This document shows positions 55,340 through 64,000 of a DNA stretch of 64,000 nt, piece by piece (within the stretch, counting starts at the first letter, position 1; every line of letters begins with the position of its first letter). The notes beneath the pieces are model-generated. The model made no database searches and was not told where the DNA came from. It saw only the letters and a program-made list of their open reading frames with translations. The position numbers and the translations under genes are program-made. The stretch comes from Dysidea avara (taxonomy: Eukaryota; Porifera; Demospongiae; Dictyoceratida; Dysideidae): positions 20,784,368 to 20,848,367 of the forward strand of contig NC_089280.1 in the NCBI RefSeq assembly GCF_963678975.1, given 5' to 3'.

Positions 55340-55760
55340 ACCTGATCAATGCAATGTCTTATGCAATAATAAATCTTGAATCTAGTAAATAACTGTCTAA
55401 CAACGATTTAAAAGTATTAATTGAGATACTATTTACAACCTAAGGAGGTAAGTTATTCCAATCATTGGTGATCTTATTAATAAAGTAATTTGATCTACAC
55501 AATAATCTTGACCGTTCCTTAAACAACTTGAACTGATGCCCCCTGGTGGTAGTAGTTGAGTGTGTAAGTATATAAGTCAGTAAAATCTCTCAGACGTTCT
55601 ATGAGGAAGCAAGGATCAACAATTTTATGGTATAAATTGCACAATTGTTGTGCCACAAAATACCTTATGTATAACCAACTAGTAAAACGTACTGTGGAGC
55701 AGAACTGTACTATACAAGCAGTGATCACTCTTAATTTTAACATTGTGAATCAGCTATTAC
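55340..55760 (-). pseudogene. LINE reverse-transcriptase C-terminal fragment
   Basis: The minus strand reads RLRDFTDLYTYT, then (one frame over) TTRGHQFKLFKERSRLLCRS, NYFINKITNDWNNLPP, a stop in place of Q, and VVNSISINTFKSLLDSYLLD. This RGH...WNNLP C-terminus is shared with CR1-like families. 5'-truncated and with a stop codon, it is dead. Confidence 0.8.
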
Positions 55761-55769
55761 ACATAAAAG

Positions 55770-56876
55770 TAGTTATTAAATGCTAACAATTGTAGAACTA
55801 TTAACATTTGACATTAATATTGATACTCCCACAATCATTCAACATTATCTGAGTTTGCACATAATTAATGTTGTTCACTAACTTTACTACACCATGGCCT
55901 CAGTTTAATGCTCCAGGCTCCCTTTTCTCTTTGGGTATTGCTGTCAGAGTTCATAATAAACAAAACTAAGTCAAATTACTAATGGCTACTGAGGTAGACT
56001 TATGAGAGTGGAGCTTTATAGTTGTAGCTATACTACAACTATCATGCACTAAAACCGGCAGAGAGGACTGGGTAACATTTACTAGCCCAAAGCTGCAATA
56101 CAATATTTTAGAGAAAACAGTTAGTTTCAAAAATTCTAATTGTTTCAGGCACAACCATAAGGGTGATTTTCGGTCACATATACTGAAGTATTTCAATTTC
56201 AGTAATATTGTCTTCTGAAAGCATGGCTCAAGTTAGAATAACATGCATGGTGATGTGAATAGCAGAAAACACTTTTCAAATATTTCTAATTTTTTTCCTT
56301 GTAATTTAAGGTATCTATGTTTATTCTACCCTTAAATGGGCAGAAATGTAGCTGTGATCAGAATTACATTTAATGTGTCGAATGTATATAAGGGTGATCA
56401 TGTTTTTCAAAATTCGGTCACATAAAAAAGATGACAGGTTTAATGCATAAATTAAGATATGTATGTATGCATTGAATGTATAGTATGGTGCCATGGTACT
56501 GGTTTTCTCACATTACTTTGACTGTAACTGTATGTATTGTAAACACCACATGTTTTCCATTAATGGGATCCATGCGTGTTCATTCTATAGATTAAATGTT
56601 ATAATGAATGGATGCATGAAATTATGATGGTTGATAAAAATATGTGCGTACTCTAACATTGTGAGTATACCTATAGCTAGTGAGATAATTAGATCTGGAA
56701 AGGAGTACAGTTGTCATTCTGACAAATTTGTGAAGTATAGTGGCGGACTACAGCGACTATAGTTTCAGTGCCACGTGTAGTTGTGGTTTCATCTGTCTTA
56801 AAGTATTAGAAGCACGTATGCGCATATATCATACAGCTAAATAATATTAAATTACAATAGCATAATTGTCTGTCAA
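55770..56876. other. No gene seen; candidate BEL/Pao 3' LTR at the right end
   Basis: Mostly AT-rich. At about 56893 the minus strand starts TGTCAAGTATTG, overlapping the last pol codons, as the 3' LTR does in many BEL/Pao elements. An LTR could therefore run from there to about 56720, but the partner LTR is missing, so its end cannot be fixed. Confidence 0.35.
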
Positions 56877-59758
56877 TCAATACTTGACATCCTCCGGGGG
56901 GGCAAGTATGGAGTGAGTCCATTGTTGCACCTTCTGACGTCCCTGTAAGGCGGCCTGGCGAGGTGTTCTACACTGCTGAGGTTGTGGGGTTGGTGTTGTG
57001 GATTTCTCTTCAGTGATATGACGTGAAGTAGGTAGCTCTGCTGCTGTAACTTTCAAGGGATACAACTTGGCTATTGGCCGATTCGTTCTCCCAGTATGTG
57101 TTCTCACAGTGGCTGAACGAATGAGTCCATAAGCTCCTTTATTTACATATTCTGTTATAGCCAGCTTCCACTGCACTCTGGGGGTATCACCATGAATAAG
57201 AACTATGTCTCCCACCCTCACTGTCTGTGTATTAGACCCTGTTGTTCGATGAAACTCGCGCAAGGCTGTCAAGTATTCCATCTTCCACCTGCTCCAAAAG
57301 TGTGACAGTAGTAAGGCCTGGGCTTTCGCACTTCCTCTTATGTCTGTAGTCTCACCATAAGTTGGGTCATTCAGTTCATCATCCTGGACAACATAGTGTG
57401 GCAGAGAAACAATTGGTCTGCCATGTAACAGATGAGAGGGTGTAATTGATTCAATGTCATCAGTATCAGATGATACATATGTAAGGGGACGGCTGTTAAG
57501 AATGGCTTCCACTTCAACTACCATGGTCTGGAGGCTCTCTAAGGTGGCATGAGTTCGACCCAGTACCTTCTTCAACGTTGACTTAGTGAGTCCTATAAGC
57601 CGTTCCCAAAATCCTCCAAACCATGGAGCTCTCTTTGGGATGAAGTGCCACTTAATTCCTCTTCTGGCTAGATCTTCTGCTAATGCTGCAGATGTGAGTA
57701 GCTTCTGCAGCTCCTCCGCCGCGGCTTGGTACGTGGACGCATTATCTGAGAGCATCAATCGAGGTAGTGATCTCCGGCTGACAAATCTGCGGAATGCCTG
57801 TAAAAAACACTGCAAGGTTAAATCACACACAATTTCAAGATGTATTGCTCTGGATATCGCACAGGTGAAAAGGCAAATATAAACCTTCTGCTCTCCAGTG
57901 TTACTGCGGACATACAGAGCACCTGTAAAATCCACACCAGTAACCTCAAAGGGGCATGAGGCATTCACCCGGTCCTTGACAAGTGGTGGGGGATCTGGAG
58001 TAGCATAAGGTTTACCTGCAGCTCTCTTGCAGATGACACACTTGTGAAGCAGTGATCGTACACGTTGCCTGCCTGAGGGTATCCAGTAGCGTTGGCGTAT
58101 CAATGTTAAGGTTGCATTGATGCCACTGTGGTGTAGTTGTGTGTGTGCCTGCAGTATCACTAGGTTAGTGAAGTGGTGCTTCGATGGCAGAAGGTACGGG
58201 AATCTTGCTTGTTCAGACAACGGGGCATTGTGTATTCGCCCACCACACCTAAGTAACATGTCCTTGTCTAAGAACAGTCTCAGCTGTCGCACCAGTGAAA
58301 GTCGCAAGGACTGTGACTGTAAGTTCTAGATATCTTCTGAGAAATGTTCATGTTGAACAGCATAGATCCACTTCACACTAGCTAGTGAAAGTTCTGCTGG
58401 TGACAAATGCATGGCTGTGTTGGGGGATTTGTGCATGGCATTGTTAATGAACCTTAGAGTGTACGGAGTGACTGCTAGCAGCTTGGATAGAGTGCTGAAG
58501 TTGTTGATGTCAATGATTCTTGCCACTGAAGCCGGTAGATTCTTATGAGGCCTAGTTTGGTCACTGTGCACATGGTCAATGCATTATGGTTCTAAGCAGG
58601 TGAGCAGAACCTCTGTAGGGTCCCAGGCTGGCCAGGCAGACTGTGTAGACAGCCATGTTGGGCCATGTACCCAGAGATGTGAAGACTTGAGTTGCTCAGC
58701 TGTAATGCCTCTAGTTAGGGAGATCAGCTGGGTTGTCTGCTGAGGGCAGTACTTCCAGTTGGTGGATACTACATGGATCTCTTCAACCCTGTGATTTACA
58801 AATGGTTGTAGTGGTTTATGGCTGGATATCCAATGTAGGACAATCTGACTATCCGACCAAAGCTGCACAGCACATTCAAGGTTCAAGGCTGCCTTGACAA
58901 GGGAGCTCAGTTTAGCTGCAAGCACAGCAGCCTTCAACTCAAGCCTTGGCAAGGTTAGTTGCTCCAGTGGAGCTGCCCTTGATTTTGACATAACTAATGA
59001 GGGTAGGTTTTGGCCCTGTTGAATGTATGCTACAGCTCCATAAGCCTTAAGACTGGCATCCGCGAACACATGAAGGTAAGTGGGCATGCTCTGAGTTGTT
59101 GATAGTGATGCAGTATACTGACGGCGAAATGATAGTGTTGTGGCACCTCTGATGTTATCTGCAATTTCCATCCATCTGGCACAAAGATCGTCATTCAATC
59201 TGATGTCCCAGCCAATGTGCTCCTGCCACAGTTGTTGAAGAAATAGTTTGGCAGAAATTGTGACTGGTGTTATCAAGCCAAGTGGATCAAAGATAGTCGA
59301 GGACCATCGTAAGACTTCTCGTTTGGGGAGGGCAGGTGAATTGCTAGTGCCTGTACATGGCGATAGATGGATTGAATCTGTCTGAGTATTCCAGAGCATA
59401 CCAAGCACCTTCACTGGGTTGTTGTGTTCAGCAACCTTATGTTGCAATGCGGTAGTCTGGAGGAGTGAGCAGTTTGATGCCCATGAACGCAAATTGAAAC
59501 CAGCACTGATCGAGATTCAGTGAAGTACTCAATGGCAGCTTCCTCACTTTTGTATCCAGACACCAAGCTGTCCACATACAAGTTGTGGAGCAAGTCCTTG
59601 GATGTGGCATTAGCATTCTGTGTTAGATGGAATTTCAGGGTGGCATTGAGCATAAACGGGGAACTGGTGGCTCCAAACAACACCACTCTGAATCGGTAAG
59701 TAACAAAGGAGCTACTAGCATTGTTGGGGAGGGGCAAGGGAGCTGTAGCCCCTGTCAA
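56877..59758 (-). pseudogene. BEL/Pao retrotransposon pol, 5'-truncated
   Basis: Read on the minus strand. Late RT (59758-59520): YRFRVVLFGATSSPFMLNAT and NLYVDSLVSG (Ser where Asp or Asn is usual). After a one-base frameshift, 59490-58587: LRSWASNCS, a Pao-type linker with STIFDPLGLITPVTI, and RNase H (HVFADASLKAYGAV, ELKAAVLA, WSDSQIVLHW). After a TAA at about 58584: KLLAVTPYTLRFI. After a TAG at 58326: integrase with HHSG...CVICKR zinc region, then VDFTGALY, LSDNASTYQ and GFWERL (D, D, E), and the C-terminal VRVGDIVLIHGD. Gag, protease, early RT and the 5' LTR are missing. Two stops plus one frameshift mark it as dead. It lies between Ig-like exon groups of the same strand. Confidence 0.9.
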
Positions 59759-59799
59759 AAAGATTATGGAGGAGCTTAGCCCCCCTCAAATTATCTATA

Positions 59800-60080
59800 G
59801 CTGTCATTGAGAACCTAGTTCAATAATTCAAGATACTCTAATAGAGCAATCAAGATCTAGATACTCTAATGGAGCAGCCACAGTATTCTTCAGAAGAGCA
59901 GTGTAGCAAGCTATGTATGTAGTTATAAATAAGGAGATATAGTTGGCGGAGGGCAGCTATTGTCAGCAGATAGTTACCTTCTGTTTTTTTGGTCTTCCAC
60001 TCCATAACATCACCAAACCTAGACCCCCAAAATAAGGTGTCTTTGCTGCCCCTGACTTCATTTCTTGCCCAGTATTTTCC
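59800..60080. repeat. Decayed hAT-like MITE
   Basis: Shares CAGTATTCTTCAGAAGAGCA, GTGTAGCAAGCT, AAGGAGATAT, GGTCTTCC and two TACTCTAATAGAGCA-type words with 45784-46156. Termini are lost and it abuts the truncated BEL/Pao copy. Confidence 0.6.
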
Positions 60081-60099
60081 ATAGTAATTTTTTTTCATA

Positions 60100-60590
60100 G
60101 CATTACTTTTTGTGTAGCATTGCTATAATGTAGTACCCTAATCAATATCCAGAATCTGAAGACTACATATATGCTAAGGAACTACAATACAGAAAGCAAA
60201 AAAATGTCCAATAAGGCACTTACTTTGTGCATTTAACATTTTACATCAAAACCACACAAGATGCATGAATTGCATATTTTTAGTATAATTGGTAACTGTG
60301 TACTATTCATATCCAATAACAAATATTTGGCATTGTACAGTATTGATAACTTCATTCTGATATCTGATAACAATTAATACCATGGTACTGCAGAGCCTTA
60401 CAGTCTGTACTTTTATCTGTGTTGTATTTTGAACTGTTACTTCGGTGTTCTGTTCTGTATTTTGCAACTTTATATATTGTGATATGTTTGTCAGTTATGT
60501 GTGTAGGAAGCACACTTGCAAGTTGTAAGCCTTCTGTGCACCCATATCTTTGACAAACTTGATAGTCTACTCTAGACTACACTTTTAAAA
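60100..60590. other. No gene seen
   Basis: AT-rich spacer or intron, no recognisable repeat or frame. Confidence 0.35.
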
Positions 60591-60620
60591 CTAAACAAAA
60601 CATACAGCATTTTGGTTTAC

Positions 60621-61275
60621 TTGGACAACTGGTCATAAAATTTGTTGTGACAAAATTGAGTTCTTGACCAGATCTTACAGAAATACACCTAATATCCAGG
60701 GTATGGTTACCACAAGCCAAATCAGTATATACATCACCAAACCGACCTGTTGTAAACAAGCATGCAATGGTCACAATACAAAAAAAATATCCATACATGG
60801 TATATATGGTCCACCATCCAAGCTGCAAGTGAATGTTGCTGGAATGATTACAGCAATTACTTTGATGGTTGCATTTCTTCCATTGGTTGATACAGCTATG
60901 ATGGCTAATTCTGTTCACAAATGATACAAACTTCTGAACTTCCATAAGTATTGCTTATTTCAAATCACTGTTGGAAAGGGAGTAAAGTCTGCAAAAGTGA
61001 CGTTAAATTGTTTTGAGGCTGTTTGAGGTAATCCACTAGGAGAGAACCGAGCATTGATAGTGTGTGTTCCAGCTGATAAACCTGAATACATATGACCTGT
61101 AGAATAAAGAAGATAGCAAATAATAACATCAGCTAAAAGTAAAAGTAATACACACATAGCTCAAATGGTCCCACATCTAGGCTGCATTGCCACGTCCCTT
61201 TAACATTAGCAGATAGTGTTATGGTAGCTGTGTCTCCACTGGTAGAAGATGAACCATTGACAATAACTGATGTAG
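60621..61275 (-). CDS. Ig-like exons, two further domains
   Basis: Minus-strand exons: A 61156-61275 (VIVNGSSSTSGDTATITLS...GTWQCSLDVGPFELC), B about 60969-61096 (HMYSGLSAGTHTINARFSPS), A 60797-60910 (STNGRNATIKV...ATFTCSLDGGPYIPC), B 60621-60746 (FGDVYTDLACGNHTLDIRC...). Splice borders and the phase-1 split in the second Cys codon match the 53-54.5 kb set. The donor of the first B exon is uncertain, because the obvious one gives a phase mismatch. By order they lie downstream of the Reeler exons and upstream of the 54.5-kb exons and may belong to the same transcript, with the BEL/Pao copy in a large intron. Confidence 0.6.
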
Positions 61276-61299
61276 CTAAACAAATAACAAAGAACACCT

Positions 61300-63150
61300 C
61301 AGTGCGTACTTTTCTCCAGTGCATACAGTACATAACTGTTATATATTGTTTGAAAATAGATATGACACATCAGCAAAAATGCTTTTGTATGAGCTATACC
61401 ACTGTTGCAAGTGTCAACCTTAAGATTATTGTTCACAGCTTATAGGATAGTAAGGATACAGAACACTTTCCACTTGCATACTGTTTGTGTGCAAGTGGCA
61501 TAATAAGCCTTAATGACTAAATACTCCATTACCAACTTCAGTCTGAAATTCTACAGAGAGATTGGCTTTAGTGCTTCAATTCTTGAACAAGAATGTCACT
61601 ATACGAGTGTATGCATAGCTCTATTGTAATAGCATCATTCATTCACTACTTTTATCACTTGGAAAATTTATGCTATTATTTTTAATATACTGATACTACA
61701 TTACTGATATGTGGGGAAAATTCCTACATTGGTATCTAAATATAATTTGTTCAATACCTAAGTAGGGATTTTTAACTTCTATTGTTTTACTACTTTTTAT
61801 TGCTTGGATCCTACTTCATTTTAAATAATTCGTTTAGATTTGCTATTTTTGTGACTATTTTATTAGAATATCATACATGACTGCTGTATTAGGGTGATTG
61901 CTTAATTAGAGTAACTCAATATGGCTGCTTGTTTTGAGTGAGCATCTGGTAAGGGTATCCTATATGTGACCATCTCAGCAAAAAGGTTTTCAGATTTTCT
62001 CAGTATTATGTTAAGGAATTGATTACCAAAGTTTTGGACAATTATGGTGAGAAGTTTTGGAATTATAGACAGAAGGAAGAACAAAATAATAGATTTGTAC
62101 AGTGACTGTAGTGAAAATAAACTATAGGGACTAAATTTTGCAGCCATAACTTTTGCTTGTATTGGTCTTAGCTACAGAATTGGAACCTGGCTTACAATAT
62201 TCATCATGAATTACCAAATCCACCAAGGTATAGTTAAAGCCCTATATTTACTTGTATACATACAAGTATGAAGGTGTTTCAAATAAAAAAGGTGATTTTT
62301 TTTAGACAATGGCATTTTTGATATTTGCAAAGTATGCAAGGTTTTTATTCTGGTAAGAAACCTGTACACAGGTGCATGTCTTGCTGAGTAAGACACCTAG
62401 CCACAAACTTTGACAAACAAATTGCATACTTTGTGCAGACTGCTGTCTAAATAACTATGACATGCATTACTAGAATTCTTCAGTGATAAGTACCCCTCAG
62501 GAATGGTGTAATAATCACCTCAGCATCATTCCTTTGGGGTTGTTTATCCATTGAAGAATCCTAGCATCACATGTCTTATATTTATGTCTACCAGATCATA
62601 AACAAACACTCATAAAAACACACCCTGCAGCTGGAGGCTACAGTAATGACGGAAACAAATATATTTGAATTTCCCATGAGCAGGCAAATAAGGTGGCGTA
62701 TACATTTGAGACTTAATTTACTGGATAATAACTTGCACCTATTTTTTAGTTGAAAGAAGTATACTTGTGCAAACTATGCATCTTACAGTAGCACAAAAGG
62801 CTTCAGTTGTTGAACTAAACATAAGTCACTAAGGATAGTTTTGATACAGACAAGTAATGCCTCGATAAGGTTTCCTCATATGAAGAAGATGACTAACAAA
62901 ATTAGAGCTTAAAGTAAAGGCAAGGTGCAGAGGGCAGATACTTGGACTCAAAACAGGCACATGCTGCACATGAGATTGTTATTGTGGTATTGTGCATTGT
63001 GTCATTTAGATTCTAATCTTATGACTGTGGTCAGGTAGGCCAAAAAATCAGGTTTTGGCATTTAAAAAACTTAGTAGTTGTTCTTCTGCAAGGGTTTCTT
63101 GCTTTCAACATAATTTATTAATTATATGAGATACACCAGACACAATACAT
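61300..63150. other. No gene seen; probable intron
   Basis: AT-rich. TGACTGCTGTATTAGGGTGA and TTATTAGAATAT words near 61855-61915 belong to the dispersed motif described in the findings. No exon recognised. Confidence 0.4.
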
Positions 63151-63152
63151 AC

Positions 63153-63912
63153 CTTCTTTTAAACAACGAGTCATGAGATTATCCCAAAACAATGTAAAAT
63201 GGTCCACAAAAGCAAACCTACAATCAAACACAGATTTGATATGTAGTCATGACCTAGAAAATCCACTGATCAACATACTGTAGCAAAAGTACTTGTTGTT
63301 TTTAATATGTATAGTCACACATCAGCTATTTAGATTGCATGCAAGGATGTAAATCACTAACCTAAAACAAACCTCTCCAGTGCCAGCAGTTGGTGCCTTC
63401 CATGTGAGATCAACTGAAGTTTTCTCAGCTCTGCTAGTATGAGTAGCAGCTGTCTATGAAGAGAACAATTAAACACGATTAAAATGAATACTGAATGTTG
63501 CATTACTGACATCACCACTACACTGAGGTTGATAGTCGGTTCTTCCTGTGGCATCAAAACTTCCAACAGGAGAATCATCAGACCTAGCTCTTCCTTGAAT
63601 CATAAATCCTTTGAAATCCATATTGCTTGAGCTACTTTGAAGTCTTACTAACAGTTTTGAACAGAATATCTAAGAAGCTTGCTACAACAATATGGTACTT
63701 ACTGGTATAGGTCTCCCCTCTGAAATAGTGATCTAGTGGGAAATCACTGAGATCCACCAAAAATGGCAATGGATCAGTTGATGGAGATACAAAATGTGAG
63801 TCACAATGTTGGAACAAGCTGCTTCTGGTGCTCCTTTAGGCCTTCCACTAACTAGCACATATCCCAAGATGTTGCACACTACCAAGAACTTAAAAGTTCT
63901 CCTGTGAACTAC
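63153..63912 (-). CDS. Reeler-domain exons, N-terminal part of a larger gene
   Basis: Four minus-strand exons read as a Reeler (reelin-type) domain: about 63912-63703 (hydrophobic leader FKFLVVCNILGYVLVSG, then GAPEAAC, then DPLPFLVDLSDFPLDHYFRG), about 63645-63476 (FKGFMIQGRARSDDSPVGSF...QPQCSGDVSNATFSIHFN), 63449-63362 (ATHTSRAEKTSVDLTWKAP...GTGEVCFR), 63217-63153 (FAFVDHFTLFW). The GFMIQ, TH(T)S..K..V.L.W.AP and V.F..T...FW order is characteristic. Reeler domains are N-terminal extracellular modules, which fits a secreted or membrane protein leading into the Ig-like exons. The leader half (GAPEAAC) and the rest of exon 1 are in different frames, so one base is lost or gained near 63800. 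No initiator ATG in frame was found; it may lie in an earlier exon. Confidence 0.65.
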
Positions 63913-64000
63913 CTGTAATTAATTCAAAGTTACTCATGCATCTTTGCAGTCACCACACCAAAGCTATAGCTGTGGCCATATATTGCTCCACATTATCATG

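Noticed and set aside
55519-55743. 74-aa minus-strand open frame
   Set aside because: Out-of-frame reading of the LINE C-terminal fragment; the true frame carries RGHQFKLF and NYFINKITNDWNNLPP.

Overview
The window is eukaryotic, AT-rich animal DNA. Exons are short with GT-AG borders, most of the sequence is transposon, and the gene families (a single-exon RING/TRAF-finger protein, a Reeler domain, arrays of cysteine-pair Ig-like domains) together with CR1/L2-like LINEs, BEL/Pao, hAT-, Mutator- and Harbinger-like elements suggest a marine invertebrate, most likely a sponge. The species call is inference. I found no RNA genes and no CRISPR array.

Layout. 0.5-4.3 kb: a small minus-strand Ig-like repeat gene and an inverted, decayed copy of it. 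4.4-14.9 kb: a nested transposon stack. A Helitron-like element (4442-14883) is split by a LINE (about 5534-13918). The LINE carries a TIR element (5549-6488) and a second Helitron-like element (6689-12572), and that one carries a 1.49-kb foldback element (7388-8876). 14.9-19.0 kb: MITEs, two reverse-transcriptase element 3' ends, one with a poly(A) tail, and a 5'-truncated LINE. 19.5-23.6 kb: a nearly full-length CR1/L2-like LINE with a PHD-finger ORF, an RRM-like ORF and an endonuclease/reverse-transcriptase ORF. 23.8-30.2 kb: MITEs and nested TIR elements in otherwise empty DNA. 30.4-34.7 kb: a broken reverse-transcriptase element with a SAND-like N-terminus. 34.8-36.5 kb: the one clearly intact single-exon cellular gene, a TRAF-like RING protein.

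37.6-64 kb: a locus of Reeler and Ig-like repeat exons, all on the minus strand. The 51.3-54.7 kb set is intact in its reading frames. A paralogous set at 39.4-48.0 kb is damaged by frameshifts, stops and a lost splice site, and is split by two Helitron-like insertions. Further exons lie at 60.6-61.3 kb (two domains) and 63.15-63.9 kb (Reeler domain). A truncated BEL/Pao copy (56.9-59.8 kb) lies between them.

The most interesting signals are two. First, there is a family of Helitron-like elements of common design: a foldback at one end, a 30-31-bp minisatellite core, and a hairpin at the other end. The copies insert precisely between A and T with no target duplication, and one insertion is confirmed by an empty paralogous site inside the window. 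Second, there is an exon-pair Ig-like domain system in which nearly every domain is cut by a phase-1 intron inside the codon of its second conserved cysteine.
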